From positions 1,912,929 through 1,976,928 of the forward strand of contig NZ_DS999411.1 in NCBI RefSeq assembly GCF_000158175.1: a stretch of DNA of 64,000 nt, in the 5' to 3' direction. Below are positions 36,803-46,825 of the stretch, piece after piece. The notes beneath the pieces were generated by a model. The model did no database searches. It was not told the origin of the DNA and saw nothing but the letters and a program-made list of their open reading frames with translations. Made by a program: the position numbers and the translations under genes. The stretch is from Luminiphilus syltensis NOR5-1B. Its GTDB lineage: Bacteria; Pseudomonadota; Gammaproteobacteria; Pseudomonadales; Halieaceae. Numbering within the stretch: position 1 is the stretch's first letter; each line of letters begins with the position of its first letter.

Positions 36803-39649
36803 GTGGCACGTTTATTTGTAGTGATCGGTATTGTTTTGGCACTGGTTGCCTGCTCGGGTCTAGGTCCCTCGACCACAGAATCCTATCTTAGCCCCACAAA
36901 GAGTGTCTCTGATTCTTACCAATACCGTTATCTGACCCTCGACAACAGCCTTGAGGTATTGCTCATTTCCGATCCGGATGCCATCAAAGGAGCGGCATCG
37001 CTCAATGTAATGGTAGGCAGTGGCGAAAATCCCATGGATCGCGGTGGGCTCGCCCATTTTCTTGAGCACATGCTCTTCCAGGGCACGGAAAAATATCCCG
37101 ACGCGGGCGAGTATTCTGAATTTATCGGTGCCAACGGCGGCGCGCAAAACGCCTATACCAGCTCGGAGCACACCAACTACTACTTTGACGTAAAGGCCGA
37201 GGTGCTGGATGAAGCCCTCGACCGTTTTTCACAGTTTTTTATCGCGCCCTTGCTCGATCCAAAGTACGTCGACCTCGAGAAGAACGCGGTCGAGGCTGAA
37301 TATCAGATGGGTTTGAATTCAGATGGCCGCCGATGGTGGGACGTGCTTCGTGAGATTGCCAATACCGGACACCCTTACAGCCGATTCGGTGTTGGTAACC
37401 TCGAAAGCCTTGCGGACCGGCCGGGACAGAATATCAGGGATGACCTTCGGGCATTTTACGAGGAGTACTACGATGCGTCGCAAATGAAGCTTGTGGTGCT
37501 CGGGCCGCAGGATCTCGATACATTACAGGCGATGGTGCAGCCAAAATTCAATGCGGTTCCCGATCGCGATTCGGTGATCGAGGATATTGCCGCACCGATT
37601 TTCGACCCTGAAGTACTGCCAACCCTTGTGGTTTCCCAGCCCACTGCAACCAGTCGCTCGCTGGAAATTCTGTTCCCCATGCCCAGCGATTATCGGGATG
37701 CCTACGATTCCAAGCCCCTGGCGTATCTTGGTAGCTTGCTCGGTGATGAGGGCCCCGGCAGTTTGCTGTCCTATTTCAAGAGTGCCGATCTCGCCGAGTC
37801 CGTTGGCGCCGGGGCTGGAATTAAGTGGCGGGGTGGCTCGATGTTTTATGTCAGCGTCGGGCTTACCGAAAAGGGAGTCGAGGAGTGGCAGACCATTGTC
37901 AGCAGCGTGTTTGCCTATATCGACCTGATCAACGCGGCGGGACCTGAGGCCTGGCGTTTTGAGCAGCAGCGGCAGCTGGCGGAAAGTCGTTTTCGCTTCC
38001 GCGAGGACATGCCCGCAAGCCAGTATGTGACCGGGCTCTCGGAGGCCATGCACTACTACGCGGCAGAAGATGTGCTGTCGGGACCGGTTTTACTCGAGAC
38101 CTACCAGCCCGAGTTGATCGAGCAGGCCCTGTCTTATCTCAACCCCGACAATATGGTGGCATGGCTTAGCGCCCCAGGGGTTGAGACCGACCAGACCTCA
38201 GAGTTTTACGGTGTTGATTACGCGGTGAGTCCGTTGACGGCCGATACGTTCCTTGCCCAGCCGGCATTGGCCGCCAGTCAACTGCAATTGCCAGCCGAAA
38301 ACCCCTTTATTGCCAGCGATTTTTCCCTGGTTGAGTTGGATCCAGATTATGTCGACAAGCCCGTCCAGCTGGTGGAAGAGGATCGTACCGATCTTTGGTT
38401 TATGCAGGACGACGAGTTTGCAAAACCCAAAGGGATGATGACGGCAAAATTTGAGGGTGGCCACATTCGTGCAACACCGAAGGATGCGGCGGTGGTGAGT
38501 CTTTATGCGGCGCTCGTCAACGACGCCACCAATGAGCTGGCCTATCCGGCAGGCGTGGCCGGGCTCGGCTTTTCGATCAGTAGCAGTGCCACCGGTATCC
38601 GTGTCCAGTTGAACGGCTATAACGAGAAGCAGAAGTTGTTACTCGATGAGCTGCTTCCCTATCTTCAACAAACAGAGTTTGCCCAACAGCGCTTTGACGC
38701 CCTTAAAACTGAAGCTATCCGCAGCCTGCGCAACGTGGTGACATCGGCGCCGTACAGTCAAACCCTCAACGATGCACGCCGGCTGATGCTGTCGGGTCAG
38801 TTCAGCGAGGCCGATCGTATCGAGGCGATGGAGACGGTGACTTTGGACGACGTGGTCAATTTCGCCAGGGAATTCTGGGCGACCACATCGGTGACTGCAC
38901 TGGTCTACGGTAACTACACGACCTCCGATGCCGAGGCCTTTGCGAATACCCTCTCTGGTCTCATAGGTAGTGACGATCCCGTCGCACCGCGAGACACGCA
39001 GGTGACCCGCATCAGGCCGGGTGAGCATCTTCGCTACGTACGGGAGCTGGAGCATAACGACGCGGTGGTGTTCTGGTACACGCAGGGCCCGGCCGCGACG
39101 TTCGAGGATCGTGCGAAAACCTCACTCGCCACCTTTACCACAGAGCGCGCGTTTTTCGATTCCCTGCGCACAGAACAGCAGCTGGGTTACGTGGTGGCCA
39201 GCTTCAACTGGGTCCAGCGCGGAGTGCCCGGTTCGGGCATGTTAGTGCAGTCACCCAGTCATTCGGCCACTGCGGTTGTTCAGGCGATGTCCGAATTTCG
39301 CCGGCAACACGCTGAAAACCTGACCGAGGAGGAATTCCTCGAATACCGCGACGGTCTGGTTGTGCAGCTGCTGGAGCCTCCAAAAAATCTCTACGAGAAA
39401 GGCGGACGCCTGTGGGCAGAGCTCGACCTGGGCGAGCTGGATTTTGATACCCAGAAGCAGATTGCTGATCTGGTCGTGAATGTCGAGTACGACGAGTTGC
39501 TCGATTATTACCGCGAGCATTTCCTGGATAACGCCGCATGGATTCAGGTGATTGCGCCCGGTAAGCGGGGCGAGCTGCCGTCGGAGCCATCGGCGACGCG
39601 AATCGACGATGCCATCAGTTTTCGCAGTGTCCGACAGGGTGGCACCTGA
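36803..39649 (+). CDS. M16 pitrilysin/insulinase-like zinc protease, lipoprotein
   Basis: A GTG at 36803 with a GAGGAG Shine-Dalgarno 7 bases upstream gives 948 residues; the longer frame upstream overlaps the permease gene and is not coding. The start has a signal peptide with lipobox LALVACSG, so it is membrane-anchored. The inverted zinc motif HFLEH (GGLAHFLEHMLFQGT) and the downstream Glu (LEKNAVEAEYQ) are intact; middle and C-terminal M16 half-domains follow. Size and layout match PtrA-type protease III, which degrades peptides in the periplasm; orientation may put it on the outer or inner membrane. Ends at a strong terminator. Confidence 0.9.
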   Translation: MARLFVVIGIVLALVACSGLGPSTTESYLSPTKSVSDSYQYRYLTLDNSLEVLLISDPDAIKGAASLNVMVGSGENPMDRGGLAHFLEHMLFQGTEKYPDAGEYSEFIGANGGAQNAYTSSEHTNYYFDVKAEVLDEALDRFSQFFIAPLLDPKYVDLEKNAVEAEYQMGLNSDGRRWWDVLREIANTGHPYSRFGVGNLESLADRPGQNIRDDLRAFYEEYYDASQMKLVVLGPQDLDTLQAMVQPKFNAVPDRDSVIEDIAAPIFDPEVLPTLVVSQPTATSRSLEILFPMPSDYRDAYDSKPLAYLGSLLGDEGPGSLLSYFKSADLAESVGAGAGIKWRGGSMFYVSVGLTEKGVEEWQTIVSSVFAYIDLINAAGPEAWRFEQQRQLAESRFRFREDMPASQYVTGLSEAMHYYAAEDVLSGPVLLETYQPELIEQALSYLNPDNMVAWLSAPGVETDQTSEFYGVDYAVSPLTADTFLAQPALAASQLQLPAENPFIASDFSLVELDPDYVDKPVQLVEEDRTDLWFMQDDEFAKPKGMMTAKFEGGHIRATPKDAAVVSLYAALVNDATNELAYPAGVAGLGFSISSSATGIRVQLNGYNEKQKLLLDELLPYLQQTEFAQQRFDALKTEAIRSLRNVVTSAPYSQTLNDARRLMLSGQFSEADRIEAMETVTLDDVVNFAREFWATTSVTALVYGNYTTSDAEAFANTLSGLIGSDDPVAPRDTQVTRIRPGEHLRYVRELEHNDAVVFWYTQGPAATFEDRAKTSLATFTTERAFFDSLRTEQQLGYVVASFNWVQRGVPGSGMLVQSPSHSATAVVQAMSEFRRQHAENLTEEEFLEYRDGLVVQLLEPPKNLYEKGGRLWAELDLGELDFDTQKQIADLVVNVEYDELLDYYREHFLDNAAWIQVIAPGKRGELPSEPSATRIDDAISFRSVRQGGT

Positions 39650-39684
39650 GGTCAGCTCCAACGCTGTGCTCTATTGCTCTAAGA

Positions 39685-39713
39685 ACCCGGCCTCAACGCC
39701 GGGTTTTTATTTT
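39685..39713 (+). terminator. Rho-independent terminator after the M16 protease gene
   Basis: ACCCGGC (39685-39691) and GCCGGGT (39698-39704) pair perfectly over a six-base loop and run into TTTTATTTT. It isolates the M16 gene from aceE. Confidence 0.92.
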
Positions 39714-39786
39714 CCATTCCAAAATAGAACTATGTGACATTTTTCTGCAGAATCCGATAAGTTCTCAGTGAATTGTTGATTTTAAA

Positions 39787-39801
39787 GTTCTAAATTAGAA
39801 C
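39787..39801. promoter_or_regulatory. Perfect palindrome upstream of aceE, candidate operator
   Basis: GTTCTAA-A-TTAGAAC is a perfect inverted repeat with a single central base, 33 bases before the aceE start. Additional half sites AGTTCT (39760-39765) and TAGAAC (39725-39730) lie upstream. A weak -35/-10 pair (TTGTTG at 39774-39779 and TAGAAC at 39796-39801, spacer about 16) overlaps it, so binding here would block initiation. The sequence differs from the PdhR box ATTGGT-ATGACC-AAT of E. coli. Confidence 0.55.
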
Positions 39802-39833
39802 CCGAATAGGTGGGTTTGGACTAGGAGAGCGAC

Positions 39834-42494
39834 GTGGCTGAGCAGCAACCAATAGACCCAACAGAGCAGCAGGAGTGGCTGGAAGCACTCGATTCAGTGG
39901 TGCGCTACCAGGGGGCAAATGCGGCGGGATCATTGATTCGGTCGGTTTACGAGCACGCGCAGACCGAGGGGATTCCATTACCCCAGTCAATCACCACGCC
40001 TTTCCGCAATACCATTGCCCCTGAAAATGAGCGCACCATGCCCGGCGACCTTTTCATGGAGCGCCGGATTCGGTCGCTGGTGCGTTGGAATGCCCTCGCT
40101 ATGGTGATGCGCGCCAATGACAATGAAGAAGGACTGGGCGGCCATATCTCCTCCTTCTCTTCCAGCGCTACGTTGTATGACATCGGCATGAATCACTTCT
40201 TCCGAGGTACTGCCAACGGTCATCCAGGCGATCTTGTTTTCTACCAGGGTCACAGTGCGCCGGGCATGTACGCACGTTCCTATCTTGAAGGCGTGATTTC
40301 CGAGACCCAGTTGGAGAACTTTCGCCGGGAAGTGGACGGTAACGGGTTGTCATCCTACCCGCATCCCTGGTTGATGCCCGATTACTGGCAGTTCCCTACG
40401 GTATCCATGGGTTTGGGACCCATACAGGCGATTTATCAGGCCCACGTAATGAAGTATCAGTCCTCCCGTGGCCTCGTGGACCATCGCGACAGAAAAGTGT
40501 GGTGCTTCATGGGAGATGGCGAGTCTGATGAGCCCGAGTCACTCGGCGCCATCGCGCTCGCGGGCCGCGAAAAGCTGGGTAATCTGCATTTTGTCGTTAA
40601 TTGCAACCTCCAGAGACTCGACGGCCCGGTTCGCGGCAATGGGAAGATCATTCAGGAGCTTGAGGGTGTCTTCCGGGGTGCTGGCTGGAACGTCATCAAG
40701 GTTATTTGGGGTCGCAAGTGGGATCCACTCATTGAGCGGGATCATTCCGGAAAGCTGCAGCAGCGTATGGACGAGGTCTGCGACGGTGAGCTGCAGAACT
40801 GCAAGTTCAACGGCGGTGCCTACACCCGCGAAAAATTCTTCGGCAAATACCCCGAGACCCTGGAGCTGGTCAAGGATCTCAGCGACGACGACATCATGTA
40901 CCTCAACCGCGGCGGGCACGACCCCTATAAGGTGTACGCGGCCTACGCAGCAGCCTGCGAAGAGACTGAGCGCCCCACCGCTATATTGGCCATGACGGTG
41001 AAGGGGTACGGCACCAGCGAAGCCGGTGAGGCGAACAATGAAACCCACTCGCTAAAGAAGCTCGATGTCGACAGTCTCAAGGCATTCCGGGACCGGTTTG
41101 GCGTGCCCATCAGTGACAAAGACCTGCAGGATGTTCCTTTCTACCGGCCGCCTGAAGACAGCCCGGAGATGCGCTACATGCGTGAACGGCGCGCACAGTT
41201 GGGCGGTCAGCTTCCCAAACGTCGCGCCAACACCTCGGTCTCGGTATCCGTACCGGGGAGGGGTACCTACGCGAGCCAGATGAAAGGTAGTGGCAAGCGT
41301 GAAATCTCCACCACCATGTCGTTTGTGCGGATTCTCTCTTCACTGATCAAAGACAAAGAAGTGGGCAACAGCGTGGTACCTATTGTGCCCGATGAAGCCC
41401 GGACCTTCGGTATGGAGGGCATGTTCCGCCAGTTGGGTATCTACTCCTCGGCGGGCCAGAACTACACGCCCCACGATGCTGGCGGGATCATGTATTACAA
41501 AGAGGATGTAAAGGGCCAGATTCTCGAGGAAGGAATCAACGAGTCGGGCGCTTTTTCGGCGTGGTTAGCGGCGGCGACATCCTACAGCGTTTCGGATTAC
41601 CCCATGATTCCGTTCTATATCTTCTATTCGATGTTCGGATTCCAGCGTATTGGCGATCTCGCATGGGCGGCGGGGGACAGTCAGGCCAGGGGCTTCCTGA
41701 TCGGCGCAACATCGGGCCGTACCACGTTAAATGGCGAGGGTTTGCAGCACCAGGATGGGCACAGTCATTTGATGGCCACAACGATTCCCAACTGCATCAG
41801 CTACGACCCGACTTATTCCTACGAATTGGCGGTCATTATTCAGGATGGTGTCAGGCGGATGTTTGGCGAGGGTGAGAATTGCTTCTATTACATCACCACC
41901 ATGAACGAAAACTACGTTCATCCTGACATGCCAGAGGGCGTTGAGGACGGCATCGTCAAAGGTATTTATCGTCTGCGTGGGTCCGAGGCCAAGCATGACA
42001 ACCGTGTCCAACTCATGGGTGCGGGATCCATCCTGCGCGAGGTCGAAGCTGCCGCTGCTATTCTCGAAGAGCGCTTCGACGTGGCTGCTGACGTCTGGAG
42101 CATGACCAGCATCAACGAACTGGCGCGTGACGGCAAAGCTTGTCAGCGCTGGAACCTATTGAATCCGACAGAATCTGCGAAGGTCCCTTATCTGACGCAG
42201 CAGTTGGCGGAGTGCGAGGGGCCCTTTGTGGCTGCCACGGATTATATCCGCGCACACACCGACCAGATTCGTGAATTCATCCCGGGTAGTTTCTCTGTAC
42301 TTGGTACCGATGGCTTTGGTCGCAGCGATACCCGTCGCAAGCTGCGACAGCACTTTGAAGTCAGTCGCGAGTATGTCGTTCTGGCGGCACTGAAATCTCT
42401 CGCGGATGCTGGCCAAATCGACGTTAAGGTCGTGGCCGATGCGATCAAGACGCTCGGTATCGATGCCCAAAAGCCCAACCCGGCCACCGCCTGA
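39834..42494 (+). CDS. aceE: Pyruvate dehydrogenase E1 component (homodimeric type) AceE
   Basis: Thiamine-diphosphate enzyme that decarboxylates pyruvate and acetylates the E2 lipoyl group. GTG start behind an AGGAG site; 886 residues (E. coli 887). Landmarks: SFSSSATLYDIGMNHFFRG, VWCFMGDGESDEPESLGAI (TPP/Mg site GDG..N), FYRPPEDSPEMRYM, and SYDPTYSYELAVIIQDGVR. Forms an operon with aceF 21 bases downstream. No lpd (E3) gene is visible in the window. Confidence 0.97.
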   Translation: MAEQQPIDPTEQQEWLEALDSVVRYQGANAAGSLIRSVYEHAQTEGIPLPQSITTPFRNTIAPENERTMPGDLFMERRIRSLVRWNALAMVMRANDNEEGLGGHISSFSSSATLYDIGMNHFFRGTANGHPGDLVFYQGHSAPGMYARSYLEGVISETQLENFRREVDGNGLSSYPHPWLMPDYWQFPTVSMGLGPIQAIYQAHVMKYQSSRGLVDHRDRKVWCFMGDGESDEPESLGAIALAGREKLGNLHFVVNCNLQRLDGPVRGNGKIIQELEGVFRGAGWNVIKVIWGRKWDPLIERDHSGKLQQRMDEVCDGELQNCKFNGGAYTREKFFGKYPETLELVKDLSDDDIMYLNRGGHDPYKVYAAYAAACEETERPTAILAMTVKGYGTSEAGEANNETHSLKKLDVDSLKAFRDRFGVPISDKDLQDVPFYRPPEDSPEMRYMRERRAQLGGQLPKRRANTSVSVSVPGRGTYASQMKGSGKREISTTMSFVRILSSLIKDKEVGNSVVPIVPDEARTFGMEGMFRQLGIYSSAGQNYTPHDAGGIMYYKEDVKGQILEEGINESGAFSAWLAAATSYSVSDYPMIPFYIFYSMFGFQRIGDLAWAAGDSQARGFLIGATSGRTTLNGEGLQHQDGHSHLMATTIPNCISYDPTYSYELAVIIQDGVRRMFGEGENCFYYITTMNENYVHPDMPEGVEDGIVKGIYRLRGSEAKHDNRVQLMGAGSILREVEAAAAILEERFDVAADVWSMTSINELARDGKACQRWNLLNPTESAKVPYLTQQLAECEGPFVAATDYIRAHTDQIREFIPGSFSVLGTDGFGRSDTRRKLRQHFEVSREYVVLAALKSLADAGQIDVKVVADAIKTLGIDAQKPNPATA

Positions 42495-42515
42495 TTTCGC
42501 GAGAGGAGACTGATC

Positions 42516-44204
42516 GTGTCGAAAACAAATATTACGGTTCCTGATATTGGCGGCGCCGAGGGCGCCGAAGTGGTCGAGGTCCTGGTCGCCGTCGGTGACG
42601 CAATCGAGCAGGAGCAGAGCCTCATCGTGCTCGAATCCGACAAGGCATCGATGGAAATTCCCTCAAGCCATAGTGGTACGGTTGTTGAGCTGAAAGTCGC
42701 CGTGGGTGATGCGCTGTCGGAGGGCGATATTATCCTGGTGGCCGATACCGGCGAGTCGGCAAGTGCCGCCGAGCCTTCCGAAGCGGACACCGAAGCGGAC
42801 ACCGAGGCAGCCCCCAGCGACAACGAATCTGCGCCAGAGACAGCGTCAAAAGATGCGGAGGAGGACGCGGCGGAGGAAGGTGCAGATGACGCCCCCGCAG
42901 AGGATCAAGAGCGTCTTGTGCCAGTCCCGGACATTGGTACTGACGACGATGTTGAGCTGATTGAAATCGTTGTTGCTGAGGGTGATGCCGTGGAGGAGGG
43001 CGATTCCCTCGTCGTACTCGAATCAGATAAAGCGTCGATGGAAGTGCCCGCACCTGAGGCCGGTGTGGTTACCGAGATCCTTGTGAAGTCCGGCGAGCAG
43101 GTGCGTCAGGGAACCGACATTGTCAGGTTGCGGGTAAAGGCCGCGAGTCCAGCGACCCCTGAGCCGAAGCCCGGGTCTCCGGAAGAGCCTGCAAAACCAG
43201 ACGATACGGCGGTCGAATCTACACCGCCAGCGGCGAGTCAGTCGGCCGCCGAGCCAGCCGCCGAGCCAGCTGCCGGGCCGGCTACTGCAGACTCCTCCAC
43301 GGGTGATTTGGCCTATGCCGGTCCGGCCGTGCGCAAGCTGGCCCGGGAGTTTGGTATTGACCTTGGCAACGTCGAGGGGTCTGGCCCGAAGTCACGTATT
43401 CTCAAAGAGGATCTGCATCAGTTTGTCAGCGGCTCACTGAAGAAGGAGCCGGGTGGTCCCGCGGGTGCAGGCATACCCCAGGTGCCCGGGACCGACTTCG
43501 CCAAGTTTGGTGAGGTCGACGCCCAGCCTCGAAGCCGTCTGGATAAACTGACCGCAGCCAACATGCAGCGCGCCTGGTTGAACGTGCCGCATGTTACGCA
43601 ATTTGATGATGCAGACATTACCGATCTGGAGACCTTCAGGAAATCACTCAAGGCAGAGGCTGAGCAGCGAGGCACACGGATCACGCCGATACCCTTTCTA
43701 TTGAAAGCCTGCGCGGCCGCGCTGAACGCTCACCCAAAGCTTAAGAGTTCGCTTGCTGATGGTGGCGACACATTGGTCCACAGGGCGTATTGCCATATTG
43801 GTATGGCGGTCGATACTCCGGCGGGTCTGGTAGTGCCGGTAGTGCGTGATGTGGATAAAAAATCGCTCTGGGAGTTGGCAGAGGAGGTTATTGAGTTGGC
43901 GACTCTGGCTCGGGACAAGAAGCTGAGGCCCGATCAGATGCAGGGTGGCGTTTTCAGTGTCAGCAGTCTGGGTAACATTGGTGGAAAGGGCTTTACGCCT
44001 ATCGTTAACACGCCGGAAGTGGCCATCCTGGGTGTCAGCCGAGCGTCCGAGCAGCCGGTCTGGGATGGCGCCCAGTTTGTGCCGCGCACGCTGCTGCCGT
44101 TATCACTGTCCTACGACCACAGGGTGGTTAACGGAGGTGACGCCGGTCGCTTCTTGACCGATCTAGTGGGGTTGCTCGGCGACCTGCGGCGTATTCTTCT
44201 CTGA
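42516..44204 (+). CDS. aceF: Dihydrolipoamide acetyltransferase (E2) AceF with two lipoyl domains
   Basis: 562 residues, GTG start. Two lipoyl domains with lipoylated Lys43 and Lys172 (both in ESDKASME), each followed by an Ala/Glu/Pro-rich linker; a peripheral subunit-binding domain near residues 265-305 (AYAGPAVRKLAREFGIDLGN); and the catalytic domain to the C-terminus with LSYDHRVVNGGDAGRFL. E. coli AceF has three lipoyl domains, pseudomonads two; two here. The linker between residues ~210 and 255 contains an EPAAEPAAGPA repeat. Converges on ppc within 8 bases. Confidence 0.96.
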   Translation: MSKTNITVPDIGGAEGAEVVEVLVAVGDAIEQEQSLIVLESDKASMEIPSSHSGTVVELKVAVGDALSEGDIILVADTGESASAAEPSEADTEADTEAAPSDNESAPETASKDAEEDAAEEGADDAPAEDQERLVPVPDIGTDDDVELIEIVVAEGDAVEEGDSLVVLESDKASMEVPAPEAGVVTEILVKSGEQVRQGTDIVRLRVKAASPATPEPKPGSPEEPAKPDDTAVESTPPAASQSAAEPAAEPAAGPATADSSTGDLAYAGPAVRKLAREFGIDLGNVEGSGPKSRILKEDLHQFVSGSLKKEPGGPAGAGIPQVPGTDFAKFGEVDAQPRSRLDKLTAANMQRAWLNVPHVTQFDDADITDLETFRKSLKAEAEQRGTRITPIPFLLKACAAALNAHPKLKSSLADGGDTLVHRAYCHIGMAVDTPAGLVVPVVRDVDKKSLWELAEEVIELATLARDKKLRPDQMQGGVFSVSSLGNIGGKGFTPIVNTPEVAILGVSRASEQPVWDGAQFVPRTLLPLSLSYDHRVVNGGDAGRFLTDLVGLLGDLRRILL

Positions 44205-44212
44205 TCGAGCCG

Positions 44213-46825
44213 TCAGCCGGTGTTGCGCATCCCCGCTGCAACGCCGGCAATCGTCACCATGAGTGCCTGCTCGACGGCCGGGTCATGGGTTTCGCGCACC
44301 CGGCGCAATAACTCGGCCTGTAACAGGTTCAGTGGATAGGCGTATACATTGCGCAGGTTGATCGACTCCATTCCCCACGGTTCGTGCTCAAGCAGTGTCT
44401 CCTGCTCGAGTAGCCCAAGCAGCGTAGAGCAATCCTCGTTGAGTGCTTGTCGCAGGGCGTTGCCAATCGGCTTTAACTCATCGACTACCAGCATCTGGTC
44501 ATACAGCTCGGAGATACTGAGATCGGCTTTGGCAAACACCATTTCCAGCATGGACAGGCGGGCCGCAAAAAACGGCCACTGTGTCGCCATTGTTCTTAGC
44601 GTGGCAAGGTGGCCTTTATCGATGGCAGATTGGAGCGCCGATCCCGCGCCAAGCCAGGCGGGTAGCATCAATCGATTTTGCGACCAGGCGAAAATCCAGG
44701 GAATCGCACGCAGACTCTCGATTCCGCCATCGGAGCGACGCCGTGACGGCCTAGATCCCAGCGGGAGGCTGGCCAGTTCCTGTTCGGGCGTTGCCTGTCG
44801 AAAATAGGAGACGAAGTTTGGCTCTTCGCGGACCCAGTGACGATAGGCCGCACAGGAGTCTTCTCCCAGTCGGTCCATTAACCGCCTCCACTCGGGTTCA
44901 GGCGCCGGTGGTGGTTGCAGGTTGGCGCGGAGAACGGCGCTCGCGTATTGGCCGAAGGTATTAATGGCCAATGATTTCACTCCCAGTTTGGTGCGGATCA
45001 TTTCGCCCTGTTCGGTCACCCGTAAGCCATTCTGCAGGGAGTGCGGCGGTTGAGAAAGTAGCGCCTGCTGTGCCGGCGCTCCACCGCGGCCAATGGTGCC
45101 GCCGCGACCGTGGAACAGGGTTAACCCCACACGGTGCTGTTCGCAGACCTTGAGCAACGCCTCCTGTGCCCGGTATTGAGCCCAGCCGGCCGCCAGCATT
45201 CCGGCGTCCTTCGCACTGTCCGAATAGCCGATCATAACGACCAGCTCTGCACCGGTACGTCTGAGATAGTCATCGTCCTCGAGAAGTTCGCCGATGACTC
45301 TCGGTGCGTTATCAAGATCCGCGAGGGTTTCAAAAAGGGGCGCTACGGGCATATCAATCGGACAACCCGTCGCCTTGAGCAGTAACTGCACGGCGAGGAT
45401 GTCCGAAGGCTCGGATGCCATCGAAATCACATAGCTGCCCAGCGCTTCTCGGGGGGTTGACGCAATGGTTTCAAAAGTACGCAGGACTTCGCTGGCAACG
45501 GCGCCCGGATGCCATTCTCTCGGGATCAGCGGCCGTCGATTGAGTAATTCCGCGCGCAAAAATTCGCAGCGCCTCCGCTCGTCCCAGTCGGCATAGTCGC
45601 CAATATCGAGCGCGCGGGTCAGTTCTGACAGTGCCTGCGTGTGTTGGCTGCTCTCCTGGCGAATGTCCAGTTTTATCAGATGCGGGCCGAAGCAGCTCGC
45701 TCTGCGAATGGTGTCGAGCAGGGTGCCGTCTGCGATGCACTGCATGCCGCACTCGTTAAGCGATGCGTAGCAAGCCAGCAGTGGGTCTTCAAGGGTCGAT
45801 TGGGTCAGGGCAGTCGGTGCAGGTGTATTGTTTGCAATGGCGTCATCGAGCGCATCCAGTTGGGAGCGCAGTGTGTCTCGCAGTGGTCTGAGCAGGGCAC
45901 GGTAGGGTTCCCGCGCATGACCGGTCTCGCGCTGAAGCTGCGCTGAGCAGGAGGTCATCGACAACTCCTCTACCAGTGCCGATACCGACTGTAAAAACAG
46001 GTCGCAGGCCTGCCACTGGGCGAGGAGCAATACTTCCTCGGTGACGCTTGCGGTCACGTTGGGGTTGCCGTCCCGATCTCCGCCAATCCAGCTCGAAATC
46101 TGTATCGGGCTCCATTGCGCTGTGGGTGCGGGTAAGCCATGCACACCACAGGTATGGTCGACATCGCGAAGAAAGGCGGGGACGGCGTCCCAAAGCGAAT
46201 TTTCGATGACGGCAAAGCCCCATCGAGCCTCATCGACTGGCGTTGGTCGATCGGTACGAAATTCATGGGTGTGCCAGATTTGAGTCACCAGCTCGGCGAT
46301 CCGACGCCGGACTCCCGCCTCTTCATCCTCGCTGGTGGGTGGATCAAGTTGTCGCAGGCATCGCGTTATCTCACGGTGCTTGTGTATCAGTGTCCGCCGC
46401 GTGATTTCAGTGGGGTGGGCCGTCAGAACGAGGTCGATCGAGAGTGCCTCAAGGGCCGCGGTGATTTCCTCGCTGGTGCGGGTGTCGCGTAAATCGGTAA
46501 TCGCTTTATCCAGTGTCGCGCGCGCCGAGAAATGCAGCTTCGTCGCGGAAGAAACCGAGTGGTATTGATCAGCAATATTGGCAAGGTTCAGGAATTGATT
46601 GAAGGCGCTGGCGATGCTGAGAATGGTGTTGTCGTCCAGTGTTTGCAGTAGCGAGTAAAGTTCGTCGAGGGTGTCGCTCGCCATTGAATCTTTGCTGCAC
46701 AGTCTTATTTTTTCAACCGTTTGAAATAGGTCCTCGCCCTCGCTTTCCCGGACGATATTGCCCAGTGTTTCGCCCAGGAAACGCACATTGGCGCGCAATT
46801 GACGGTTGTCTATTGCGTTGCTCAT
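44213..46825 (-). CDS. ppc: Phosphoenolpyruvate carboxylase
   Basis: Anaplerotic conversion of PEP and bicarbonate to oxaloacetate. 870 residues (E. coli 883). Catalytic stretches: VLTAHPTEITRRT (His near residue 136), MIGYSDSAKDAGMLAAGWA, LTLFHGRGGTIGRGGAPAQQ, a FAWSQNRLMLPAWLG segment, and the conserved C-terminus ending MRNTG. It starts inside the stop codon of hexR (ATGA), so ppc is the second gene of a hexR-ppc operon; that pairing is not the usual one for hexR. Confidence 0.96.
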   Translation of the reverse strand: MSNAIDNRQLRANVRFLGETLGNIVRESEGEDLFQTVEKIRLCSKDSMASDTLDELYSLLQTLDDNTILSIASAFNQFLNLANIADQYHSVSSATKLHFSARATLDKAITDLRDTRTSEEITAALEALSIDLVLTAHPTEITRRTLIHKHREITRCLRQLDPPTSEDEEAGVRRRIAELVTQIWHTHEFRTDRPTPVDEARWGFAVIENSLWDAVPAFLRDVDHTCGVHGLPAPTAQWSPIQISSWIGGDRDGNPNVTASVTEEVLLLAQWQACDLFLQSVSALVEELSMTSCSAQLQRETGHAREPYRALLRPLRDTLRSQLDALDDAIANNTPAPTALTQSTLEDPLLACYASLNECGMQCIADGTLLDTIRRASCFGPHLIKLDIRQESSQHTQALSELTRALDIGDYADWDERRRCEFLRAELLNRRPLIPREWHPGAVASEVLRTFETIASTPREALGSYVISMASEPSDILAVQLLLKATGCPIDMPVAPLFETLADLDNAPRVIGELLEDDDYLRRTGAELVVMIGYSDSAKDAGMLAAGWAQYRAQEALLKVCEQHRVGLTLFHGRGGTIGRGGAPAQQALLSQPPHSLQNGLRVTEQGEMIRTKLGVKSLAINTFGQYASAVLRANLQPPPAPEPEWRRLMDRLGEDSCAAYRHWVREEPNFVSYFRQATPEQELASLPLGSRPSRRRSDGGIESLRAIPWIFAWSQNRLMLPAWLGAGSALQSAIDKGHLATLRTMATQWPFFAARLSMLEMVFAKADLSISELYDQMLVVDELKPIGNALRQALNEDCSTLLGLLEQETLLEHEPWGMESINLRNVYAYPLNLLQAELLRRVRETHDPAVEQALMVTIAGVAAGMRNTG

